From Nitrospiraceae bacterium (GTDB lineage: Bacteria > Nitrospirota > UBA9217), in assembly GCA_003454665.1 (NCBI GenBank), contig DMKB01000093.1, forward strand, positions 1 through 12,499: 12,499 nucleotides of DNA. Direction: 5' to 3'. Below, piece by piece: positions 5,568-11,985 of the stretch. Position 1 is the stretch's first letter, and every line of letters begins with the position of its first letter. Under the pieces are notes generated by a model. The model saw nothing but the letters and a program-made list of their open reading frames with translations, was not told the DNA's origin and ran no database searches. The translations under genes were made by a program, and so were the position numbers.

Positions 5568-5924
5568 TTATTTTCCGAGATAAAGAACGGAATTTTTCCC
5601 GCCGAACCCGTCATCGACGACCGATGGAACCTTGAGGTCCCTCACCCATCGTCTGCCGTCGATCAGAAACAGATACTCATGCCTCCCGGGCTGTAATGGC
5701 AGCGCAACACGCCACCAGCCCTTTTCGTCGGGGCCCGTCATCTTGCTGGCGTCCGTATCCCAGCGATTGAAGCTCCCGACAAGGGAAACGGTTTTGGCGT
5801 CGGGAGCGAACACCATAAAGGTAACGATTTCTCCGTCCACAGCAGGCCCCCGGTACGGGGTAGCGCAGGAAAGAACGAGCGACGAGACCAGACACATGCT
5901 TATGATCGTTTTCCTTATGAACAT
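5568..5924 (-). CDS. Small CBM48-like (AMPK-type early-set) lipoprotein
   Basis: The protein has 118 residues. The N-terminus is a lipoprotein signal (MFIRK, hydrophobic core, VLSC with Cys20 as the lipidation site, followed by Ala), which predicts an outer-membrane-anchored lipoprotein in a Gram-negative cell. Residues about 30-118 are a single CBM48/isoamylase-N-like domain: VTFMVFAPDAKTVSLVGSFN and RW at 34-55, LPLQPGRHEYLFLIDGRRWV at 75-94 and the ending DDGFGGKNS. The same landmarks occur in the outer domain of the anti-sigma-like protein three genes on, so the two are paralogous. No catalytic domain is attached, so it is a binding rather than hydrolytic protein. The start lies 5 bases after the phosphatase stop, and GGAG abuts the ATG, suggesting coupled translation. 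The ligand is unknown; alpha-glucan is the family guess. Confidence 0.82.
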   Translation of the reverse strand: MFIRKTIISMCLVSSLVLSCATPYRGPAVDGEIVTFMVFAPDAKTVSLVGSFNRWDTDASKMTGPDEKGWWRVALPLQPGRHEYLFLIDGRRWVRDLKVPSVVDDGFGGKNSVLYLGK

Positions 5925-5929
5925 CTCCG

Positions 5930-6751
5930 TTAACGCGCTCTTCCCTTCGAAAGAAGATTGAGGGCTTTCTGATGGATTACGCCGTTTGCGCTCACGAGAA
6001 GAGGCACCGTTCTGCCAAGACCGGCAGGCACTGAATCAAGGGAATTTCCCGAAGCATCGGTGATCACGCCGCCTGCTTCCTTATGAATCAGCATTCCCGC
6101 GGCGAAATCAAAGGCCCGCGACCGGTTGCCGGTAGCGAATACACTGACAGCGCCCGAAGCAACGTAGCAGAGGTCGAGGGCCATGGAGCCGAAGCACCGT
6201 GCCCTTCGCGCCTCTGCGAGGAGCGGCAGAATCCTCGGAATGTCCGTTCCCGGCGTCGATGCTTCGTAGGCGACGATGATTATCTCTTCCGACGAAGACG
6301 TCGTTATCCTTCCTCCGTTCTTGAACGCCCCCTCGCCCTTCACAGCCCAGAACTCGTCTCCTGCGGCGAGGTTCAGGACGTAGCCGATGCGCAGGTCAGC
6401 CAGTCGTTCATCGTCCAGCAGAGCGATGGACGTGGAAAAGAAGGGGATGCCCGTCTTGGCGTTGTTGCTCCCGTCGATGGGATCAACGAGAACACACTTC
6501 GTGCCCCTACCGAATTCACGAATGCCCAGTTCCTCGGAGATGAGCGTAAACTGCTCGCCATGGGCATGCGCCTTCTCGAGTGCGGAAAGAATGATGTCCT
6601 CGGCCCACTGGTCCACGGGAAAGGTCTTGTCCCCGCCGGCGCCGCGGCCGAGAGAGGCTGTGCCGCCTTCACGGGACAGGAACTCGGCGATGCCTGCGCG
6701 CATTTTCCTTCCGATGTCTTTGAATACCGCTAACCACTGTTCATTCGTCAT
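5930..6751 (-). CDS. Inositol monophosphatase-family phosphatase (IMPase/FBPase/CysQ-like)
   Basis: The protein has 273 residues from ATG 6751, with AGGA 7 bases upstream; the frame opens earlier, at 6796, but that part is read from a repeat. The lithium-sensitive phosphatase motifs are all present: GGDKTFPVDQWAED (about 39-52), ISEELG carrying the metal-binding Glu (about 71-76), VDPIDGSNNAKTGIPFFSTS (about 88-107) and RAFDFAAGMLIHKEAGG (about 210-226). These bind two or three Mg2+ ions and hydrolyse sugar or inositol phosphates in the cytoplasm. The DGSNN variant, rather than DGTxN, does not fix the substrate; inositol-1-phosphate, fructose-1,6-bisphosphate and related compounds are all possible. 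It is followed 5 bases later by the CBM48 lipoprotein, so the two are probably co-transcribed, although a functional link is not evident. Confidence 0.87.
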   Translation of the reverse strand: MTNEQWLAVFKDIGRKMRAGIAEFLSREGGTASLGRGAGGDKTFPVDQWAEDIILSALEKAHAHGEQFTLISEELGIREFGRGTKCVLVDPIDGSNNAKTGIPFFSTSIALLDDERLADLRIGYVLNLAAGDEFWAVKGEGAFKNGGRITTSSSEEIIIVAYEASTPGTDIPRILPLLAEARRARCFGSMALDLCYVASGAVSVFATGNRSRAFDFAAGMLIHKEAGGVITDASGNSLDSVPAGLGRTVPLLVSANGVIHQKALNLLSKGRAR

Positions 6752-6779
6752 AAGGGAGTCCTGTAAGAATAGGAGAGTT

Positions 6780-6901
6780 GCAAGTTCAAATGTCAAAATC
6801 CAAAGTTCAAATAAAACAACAATATCAAAAAAACAAAATTACTTTCTCGGCGTTTTAGTCATTTGGCATTCATTTGAACTTTGAACTCTGAACTTTGAAC
6901 T
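6780..6901. repeat. GTTCAAAGTTC-type inverted repeat element at the uvrC 3' end
   Basis: The left arm GTTCAAATGTCAAAATCCAA and AGTTCAAA (6784-6811) is opposed by the right arm TTTGAACTTTGAACTCTGAA followed by CTTTGAACTTT (6871-6901), around an A/T-rich core of about 60 bases. The right arm overlaps the last codons of uvrC, and the left arm contains the upstream in-frame ATG of the phosphatase frame. The structure resembles a small non-autonomous intergenic element. Confidence 0.7.
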
Positions 6902-8711
6902 TTCTGTAATAGGTAAAAATTTCTTCCGCCGCCTTTTTTGACATCCCCTTCACCGCTGCCAGATCGTCGACACTCGCCTCCCTGATCTTCGCCACGCTCC
7001 CGAAGTGCCTGAGCAGGGCCTTTTTTCTCGTCTCGCCGATGCCCGGGATATCGTCCAACTCCGAATGCACGGCGCGCTTGGCCCGGAGCGTACGGTGATA
7101 GGTGATGGCAAAACGATGCGATTCGTCGCGCACCCGGGCGAGGAGGTGCGTGGTGGTGCTCGCCGGCGGCAGGATGATCGGTTCGGACTCACCGGGAAGA
7201 AAGACTCGTTCGAACTCCGATTCTTCACCTTCGTCGCCGGACCGGGCCTTGGCCAGGCCGATCACGTCGGGACTGTCGATGCCGAGGTCCTGCAGCACGC
7301 CGAGGGTGGCATTCAACTGCCCCTTGCCGCCGTCGATCAGGACCAGGTCCGGCAGCTCAACATCGTCCCTGGCGTATCGCCTCCGGACCACCTCGGCCAT
7401 GGCGGCGAAATCATCCTGTCCTGCGACAGTCTTTATCCTGAACCTTTTATAGTGCCGCTTGTCGGGCTGGTTGTTCTCGAAGGCAACCATGCTGCCCACG
7501 GACTCTGTTCCCTGAATGGTCGAGATGTCGAAGGCCTCGATCCGTTGGGGAAGGTTCCTGAGGCCGAGCTCTTCCTGGAGCCGCATGAGGATGCGTTCCT
7601 TGCTCTTCCGCGACAGCATCTGCTCGCGCAGGGTCTGGGCCGCATTGTCCGATGCCATCTGGACGAGTTCGCGTTTCCTGCCGCGCTGCGGCACCTGCAC
7701 TTCGACACGGGCATCACGCTTCTCCGCCAGCCACGCCTCGAACACCTCTTGGTCCGGGACATCGAAGGGCAGCAGCACTTCGGGCGGCACGATCATCTCC
7801 TTCCCGTAGAACTGGTGCAGGAAGTCGGTGAGTATTTCCTCGTTGCTCATGCCGCGAACGTCGTCGAGGGAAAAATCCTTTCGCCCCAGCAGCATGCCGT
7901 TGCGGATGAAGAGCACCTGGATGTCGCCGTGGCCACCCTCGGAGGCAATGCCGATGACGTCCTGGTTCTCGAACCCCTGGGAGATGATCTTCTGCTTCTC
8001 GAAGGAGCCTTCTATCTTAGAAATCCGGTCCCTCAGCTCTCCGGCCCGCTCGAATTCCATCCCTTCCGACGCTTCCTCCATACGCCTCTTGAGCATATCG
8101 ATAAGGTCTCGGTTCTTTCCTTCGAGGAACAGGCGGACCTGGGACACCATGTCCTGATAGACCACTCCATCGGCCTCGCCCGCACAAGGCGCCATGCACC
8201 GGCCGATCTGAAACTGCACGCAGGGACGCTCGGGTCGGTCTTTCCTGAATTCCATCTTACACGTCGCCAGCGGGAACGTCCGGCGGATGAGGGCCAGCGT
8301 CTCCCACATGCCGCCGGCCGGAACGTAGGGACCGTAATACAAGGCGCCGTCTTTCTTGAGCCTGCGGACGACCTCCAGGCGGGGATACTCGGCCCGGGTG
8401 TCGAACCGGAGATAGGGATAGTTCTTGTCGTCCCGGAGAATAACATTGTACCGCGGACGGTGTTTCTTGATCAGGTTCGATTCCAGGGCCAGGGCTTCGA
8501 GCTCGGTGTGCGTCACGATCGTCTCGAGGTCCGTAACGTGGCGCAGCATCATCTCCGTCTTCTCGCCCTTTGCGCCTTTCTGGAAGTACGAACGCACCCG
8601 GCTCTTGAGGGACAGGGCCTTGCCCACGTAGAGCACGTGTCCCTTGGCGTTCTTCATGAGATAGACTCCCGGAGCGTCCGGGAGGTTCTGGAGTTTTTCG
8701 TCGAGGGTCAT
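6870..8711 (-). CDS. uvrC: UvrC, excinuclease ABC subunit C
   Basis: The protein has 613 residues, the normal UvrC length. It makes the dual incisions of nucleotide excision repair with UvrA/UvrB. Domains in order: GIY-YIG nuclease for the 3' cut (about 12-92, GVYLMK and LYVGKALSLKSRV); a four-Cys cluster, C150, C163, C171 and C175, matching the [4Fe-4S] ligands of UvrC; the UVR/UvrB-binding motif (about 203-233); the RNase H-like nuclease for the 5' cut (about 388-535, with FDIST, LIDGGKGQL and DESHRFA); and tandem helix-hairpin-helix motifs (DDIPGIGETRKKALL and VKGMSKKAAEEIF). The start is fixed by homology (MTLDEKLQNLPDAPGVY). No Shine-Dalgarno sequence is visible, but a 4-codon ATG...TAA mini-frame ends at TAATG on the start codon. 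The last residues (KFKVQSSKFK) come from an interspersed repeat rather than a native UvrC end. Confidence 0.97.
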   Translation of the reverse strand: MTLDEKLQNLPDAPGVYLMKNAKGHVLYVGKALSLKSRVRSYFQKGAKGEKTEMMLRHVTDLETIVTHTELEALALESNLIKKHRPRYNVILRDDKNYPYLRFDTRAEYPRLEVVRRLKKDGALYYGPYVPAGGMWETLALIRRTFPLATCKMEFRKDRPERPCVQFQIGRCMAPCAGEADGVVYQDMVSQVRLFLEGKNRDLIDMLKRRMEEASEGMEFERAGELRDRISKIEGSFEKQKIISQGFENQDVIGIASEGGHGDIQVLFIRNGMLLGRKDFSLDDVRGMSNEEILTDFLHQFYGKEMIVPPEVLLPFDVPDQEVFEAWLAEKRDARVEVQVPQRGRKRELVQMASDNAAQTLREQMLSRKSKERILMRLQEELGLRNLPQRIEAFDISTIQGTESVGSMVAFENNQPDKRHYKRFRIKTVAGQDDFAAMAEVVRRRYARDDVELPDLVLIDGGKGQLNATLGVLQDLGIDSPDVIGLAKARSGDEGEESEFERVFLPGESEPIILPPASTTTHLLARVRDESHRFAITYHRTLRAKRAVHSELDDIPGIGETRKKALLRHFGSVAKIREASVDDLAAVKGMSKKAAEEIFTYYRKFKVQSSKFK

Positions 8712-8713
8712 TA
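8668..8713. repeat. 46-base direct repeat, copy 1 (uvrC start)
   Basis: This segment, covering the first codons of uvrC plus 2 bases, recurs in the same orientation at 9976-10021. The copies differ at two positions (8673 and 8699). The two flank the fic region. Confidence 0.9.
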
Positions 8714-8720
8714 CGGGGGC

Positions 8721-8890
8721 ATTTTACCACGGATGAACACAGATGACCAGAAGTAGGCGCCTCCAGGCGACACAGATACATCCACAATCATTTTGCCGCG
8801 AATAAGAAAGATGCGGAGAAAAATTAACAGCAAGTTTTTGGCCGCGGATATCCAAAAGGAGACGCCTCCAGGTGACACAGATGGACACGG
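8721..8890. repeat. CCGCGGATGAACAC-type interspersed repeats with embedded hairpin units
   Basis: The stretch between uvrC and fic contains CCACGGATGAACACAGATGA (8728-8747), GCCGCGAATAAG (8794-8805), GCCGCGGAT (8840-8849) and GACACAGATGGACACGG (8874-8890), decayed parts of a family also seen at 11770-11972. Embedded twice is a unit G[GA]CGCCTCCAGG[CT]GACACAGAT (8756-8777 and 8861-8882), whose core CGCCT-CC-AGGCG forms a small stem; the C to T change still allows a G-U pair. No gene is credible here. Confidence 0.65.
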
Positions 8891-8952
8891 ATAGGGAGAG
8901 CGTTCTGTCTGGAAAACCGTTCCCACGGGGCAGGCAATCCTGAATGATATGA

Positions 8953-8980
8953 TTGACGTACCATGCTAATATGGTATAAT
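8953..8980 (+). promoter_or_regulatory. Strong sigma-70-like promoter for fic
   Basis: TTGACG (8953-8958) and TATAAT (8975-8980) are 16 bases apart. A second TATAAT at 8983-8988 is too far from this -35 for the same start. The predicted RNA start is near 8987, giving a leader of about 25 bases before ATG 9012. Confidence 0.7.
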
Positions 8981-9006
8981 AGTATAATCAACTTATACCA
9001 TATTAG
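8966..9006. promoter_or_regulatory. Perfect 14-bp inverted repeat over the fic -10 box (putative operator)
   Basis: CTAATATGGTATAA (8966-8979) and TTATACCATATTAG (8993-9006) are exact reverse complements separated by 13 bases. The first arm contains most of the -10 box and the second lies in the leader just before the start codon. This is the layout of a repressor site. The Fic protein's own C-terminal winged-helix-like domain makes autoregulation plausible but unproven. Confidence 0.6.
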
Positions 9007-9011
9007 CGCCA

Positions 9012-9968
9012 ATGAGCCATCTCAATCATAAATTGCAGGAACGCCTGGAACGGAAACTGGCCCTTCTGAGCTCTTACCGGCCGCTGCCCCGCTCCGCCGT
9101 AGAGAAGCTTGCCGAACAGTTCCGGATCCAGATGACCTATAACTCGAACGCCATCGAGGGCAACAGCCTCACGCTCAAAGAGACCTTTCTCGTCATCAAC
9201 GAGGGCATTACCGTCAAGGGAAAACCGCTGAAGGACCACCTGGAAGCAAAAAGCCACCAGGAAGCCCTCGATTTTCTGTATGATCTCATTGACCGTGACA
9301 CGAAACCCTCTATCTCCGAGCACCTCATCCGCTCTCTTCACCACATCGTCGTGCGGGACATTGACCGTGAATGGGCAGGCCAATATCGGAACAGCTCCGT
9401 GGTCATTGCCGGCGCCGATCTCAAGCCGCCGGGCGCCCTCGACATTCCCCGGCTCATGGGGGAAGTAATCACCTGGTACGGACGCACGAGAAAAAAACAC
9501 CATCCCGTCGAAACAGCAGCCCTCATCCATCACCGGATCGCGGCAATTCACCCTTTTTTCGAAGGCAACGGCCGCGCCGCGAGGCTTGTCATGAATGTCA
9601 TCCTGATGCGGGCAGGCTATCCCCTGTCGATCATTCTGAAGCACGACCGGAAGAAATACTACCGCGTCCTCGCAAAGGCCGATACCGGTGAGTATGCCCC
9701 GCTCGTCCGGCTGATCGGCCAGGCGGTCGAACGGTCGCTGGACATTTACCTTGCCGCACTCACCCCGAAGCAAAAGAGGTATGAGAAGTTTCTTCCCCTG
9801 TCGGAGCTGAGCGCGGGGACCCCGTATTCAGCTAAATACCTGAACCTTCTTTCCAGAACCGGCAGGCTGGAAGCCCACAAAGAGGGGCGAAACTGGCTGT
9901 CATCAAAAGAGGCGCTGAACCGCTACCAGGCGGGGCGGCAGAGAACGAGAAAGCCCTCGAAGCGATGA
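9012..9968 (+). CDS. Fic-domain protein (class II, self-inhibited) with C-terminal winged-helix-like domain
   Basis: The protein has 318 residues. Fic enzymes transfer AMP, or sometimes other phosphate-containing groups, to hydroxyls on target proteins. The Fic core is at about 105-215, with the complete active-site motif HPFFEGNGRAAR at 180-191 (catalytic His180). The N-terminal inhibitory helix carries S-NAI-EG at 45-50, fitting the [S/T]xxxE[G/N] rule of class II Fic proteins, in which the Glu blocks productive ATP binding. Residues about 258-305 (LPLSELSAGTPYSAKYLNLL through GRNWLSSKEALNRY) look like a winged-helix DNA-binding domain. All key residues are intact. The start codon has no clear Shine-Dalgarno sequence. 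It is the only plus-strand gene in a minus-strand region and lies between two copies of the uvrC start, suggesting acquisition. No antitoxin gene is visible nearby. The target is unknown. Confidence 0.9.
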   Translation: MSHLNHKLQERLERKLALLSSYRPLPRSAVEKLAEQFRIQMTYNSNAIEGNSLTLKETFLVINEGITVKGKPLKDHLEAKSHQEALDFLYDLIDRDTKPSISEHLIRSLHHIVVRDIDREWAGQYRNSSVVIAGADLKPPGALDIPRLMGEVITWYGRTRKKHHPVETAALIHHRIAAIHPFFEGNGRAARLVMNVILMRAGYPLSIILKHDRKKYYRVLAKADTGEYAPLVRLIGQAVERSLDIYLAALTPKQKRYEKFLPLSELSAGTPYSAKYLNLLSRTGRLEAHKEGRNWLSSKEALNRYQAGRQRTRKPSKR

Positions 9969-9975
9969 CGATGCC

Positions 9976-10020
9976 CCCGGCGCGTCCGGGAGGTTCTGGA
10001 GTTTTTAGTCGAGGGTCATT
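9976..10020 (-). pseudogene. uvrC: Orphan 5' fragment of uvrC (second copy of the 46-base repeat)
   Basis: Bases 10020 down to 9976 repeat the first 15 codons of uvrC with two changes. One turns codon 5 from GAA into TAA, so the copy cannot be translated beyond four residues. After the repeat all similarity to uvrC ends. The fragment begins 2 bases after the stop codon of the spermidine-synthase-like gene, in the position where uvrC itself may once have started. Confidence 0.8.
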
Positions 10021-10022
10021 AT

Positions 10023-11543
10023 TTACGTATGCCATTGAAGAAGCATTTTACTGATATAGTAGTCAACGGGCGCATAATCATCAGAGAGAATCGGCACGTC
10101 GGCCGTGATTTCTTTTTTCCATAGGTGTCCAAGATAAGCATTGAGTGTTGGATCACTACTGGTGAGTATCGGTTTTTTCTTCGACTTAAGAGCAACCAAC
10201 ATTATGTTTTGAATTTTCTCGCCGTCGAGAGGATCTTCAACAGGGAATAAATAGACATGAGGAAAAATGCTCTTGAATGTCCAGTATTCCGCCCGTAAAA
10301 AATTGCTCTTGACGCCCTCTATCGAGGAAATGATGTTAACCAGGACGACCCCGTCTTCGTTCAGCAATGCATACATCCTGCGAATGGATTCTATGGTCGT
10401 CAAGTGATGCGGGATAGAAAAATATGATGAAAAGGCATCAATGAAAATCACGTCGTACATTATCGCGGTGTTGTTAATGAATGCCCTCCCATCTTCATGA
10501 AATATCCTCAATTTTTTGTCGTCGGTCAAATTGAAATGTTCTTTGGCCAGTGCCGTGAGTTTTGCGTCAATCTCTACGACGTCAAGGGTTGCGCCGCCGT
10601 GTTTGGTGATATAATCCATAGGATATGCATATCCCGCCCCGCCGATCATGAGCGAATGTTCAATATCAGCCTTGAAATGTCCTGCCAGCCTGAAATACTT
10701 TGTATACGGAAAATACAGATCGGAATCATCTAGCAGGATCCCCGAGCTTAATGATCCATTAATCTTCATAATTCTTGCTATCTTAGCGCTATCAGAAAGC
10801 TTTGTGTTTATTGCTCCAAGACTGACATCGCGTATTTGCACTCTCCCGTACTGTGTATCTATGTCCACGATGTAATCTTTTACGACATAGGCATCATGCA
10901 GCAAGCCCCCCACACCGATAAAAAAAACAGAGACAGCAAGGGCAGCAATTTTTTCCTTTAGATATCTTTTGGGCAAGCATGCAATTGAGCTTATAATCAA
11001 AACGGACGAAAGCATGGTCAGCATACTATTTGTTCCGAATTGTGGGATTAAGAAAAAACCCGCGAGAAAAGTACCTACGATGCTGCCCGTTGTTGATACT
11101 GCGTACAGGCTTCCTACGGTCTTGCCCATCGTGCTGAGATCTTTTGCCTTTAATTTGACCGCATAAGGCGAAACAATACCGAGCAGAAAACTGGGTGCCG
11201 CAAAGAGCAAGAGCGTGGCGACTATTGATTTGGCGATCAAATTGCGAATCAAATCATCAATCAGAAAAAGCAAGTCATAATACAAAAACGCCGTCAATCC
11301 GATGAGGATACCTGCCAGAAAGATTATATGCGACAATGTCTTCACGTCTGCCTCCTTATCGGATATCTTACCGCCATACCAATATCCCACGCTGAGACTT
11401 CCGAGGATTACCCCTATCAAGCTTGTCCAAACGACAAGCGATGTTCCCAGATATGGGGCGACGACCCTTGAACCTACCAGTTCGTAAATCATGACTGTTG
11501 CACCGCAAACGAAAACTACACTTTCCAAGACGTACTTTTTCAT
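10023..11543 (-). CDS. Membrane-anchored spermidine-synthase-like protein (fused transporter-like/SpeE-like)
   Basis: The protein has 506 residues. Residues 1-215 hold about six or seven hydrophobic segments (for example 36-56, 70-88, 105-127, 145-166, 172-190, 199-216). Residues about 225-480 are a Rossmann methyltransferase-like domain of the spermidine synthase superfamily: SLMIGGAGYAYP at 297-308, LDVVEIDA at 320-327, HEDGRAF at 349-355 and YDVIFIDAFSSYF at 363-375. In true spermidine synthases the first loop is GGGDGG and the last is DSSDP; the Asp of the first loop and the second Asp of the last are missing here, so aminopropyl transfer is doubtful. Members of this fused family are common and mostly uncharacterised. 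A run of eight G just before the ATG serves as a ribosome-binding site. The base composition is visibly more A/T-rich than in uvrC. Substrate unknown. Confidence 0.85.
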   Translation of the reverse strand: MKKYVLESVVFVCGATVMIYELVGSRVVAPYLGTSLVVWTSLIGVILGSLSVGYWYGGKISDKEADVKTLSHIIFLAGILIGLTAFLYYDLLFLIDDLIRNLIAKSIVATLLLFAAPSFLLGIVSPYAVKLKAKDLSTMGKTVGSLYAVSTTGSIVGTFLAGFFLIPQFGTNSMLTMLSSVLIISSIACLPKRYLKEKIAALAVSVFFIGVGGLLHDAYVVKDYIVDIDTQYGRVQIRDVSLGAINTKLSDSAKIARIMKINGSLSSGILLDDSDLYFPYTKYFRLAGHFKADIEHSLMIGGAGYAYPMDYITKHGGATLDVVEIDAKLTALAKEHFNLTDDKKLRIFHEDGRAFINNTAIMYDVIFIDAFSSYFSIPHHLTTIESIRRMYALLNEDGVVLVNIISSIEGVKSNFLRAEYWTFKSIFPHVYLFPVEDPLDGEKIQNIMLVALKSKKKPILTSSDPTLNAYLGHLWKKEITADVPILSDDYAPVDYYISKMLLQWHT

Positions 11544-11985
11544 TCCCCCCCCTTACCAATCATCAAGTCAAAATTATTTTATATGCTTCAGTGGTCCTCC
11601 CCCGAGAAACCACAGGATATCACAAAATAAACCGGGTCAACCCTCCTAAGGTTCTGATTATAGATATTCAGCCGGCTAAAGCCCTGCATCATGATGAATT
11701 CGTTAATGAGAATCCAGGCCTTAAAACATTACCACAGAGGACACAGAGAAAAATCAAAAGCAAATCTTTTGGCCGCAGATCAGCGCGGATGAACGCAGAG
11801 AACACCAAATTCCCTTTTAGCCGCGAATTAGCGCAGATTTTCACGAATGAAAAAATTTTGATACAAAAAATTTTTACTGCAGCACATACTTGAGTTAACT
11901 ATTAAAAGGAATTTACTCTTTGATCATCCATCCAAATTTATATCCTTCGCGTTAATTCGTGTTAATTCGTGGCAAAAAGAGTCCT
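11544..11985. repeat. Intergenic region with several interspersed repeat types
   Basis: About 440 bases without a credible gene. ACCACAGAGGACACAGAGAA (11731-11750) is a relative of the element at 2919. GGCCGCAGATCAGCGCGGAT and GAACGCAGAG (11771-11800) belong to the CCGCGGATGAACAC type. GCCGCGAATTAGCGCAGATT (from about 11819) is opposed by GTTAATTCGTGTTAATTCGT ending in GGC (11951-11973), forming a large imperfect inverted repeat of about 150 bases with an A/T-rich centre (runs of A and T at 11850-11875). Bases 11571-11730, which would hold the promoter of the spermidine-synthase-like gene, show only an uncertain TATAAA-like box near 11585. Confidence 0.6.

Noticed and set aside
7005..8756. 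Plus-strand open frame of 583 codons opposite uvrC
   Set aside because: It mirrors uvrC almost base for base. UvrC is fully recognisable, while the antisense translation has no recognisable motif; such frames are common opposite GC-rich genes.
9012..9968. Fic as a toxin with its own antitoxin gene
   Set aside because: No small antitoxin-like frame with a ribosome-binding site flanks it, and the inhibitory S-NAI-EG helix is built into the protein, so it is self-inhibited (class II).
9976..9990. CCCGG/CCGGG hairpin after fic as a terminator
   Set aside because: The stem is short, no T-run follows directly, and the sequence is explained by the duplicated uvrC start.
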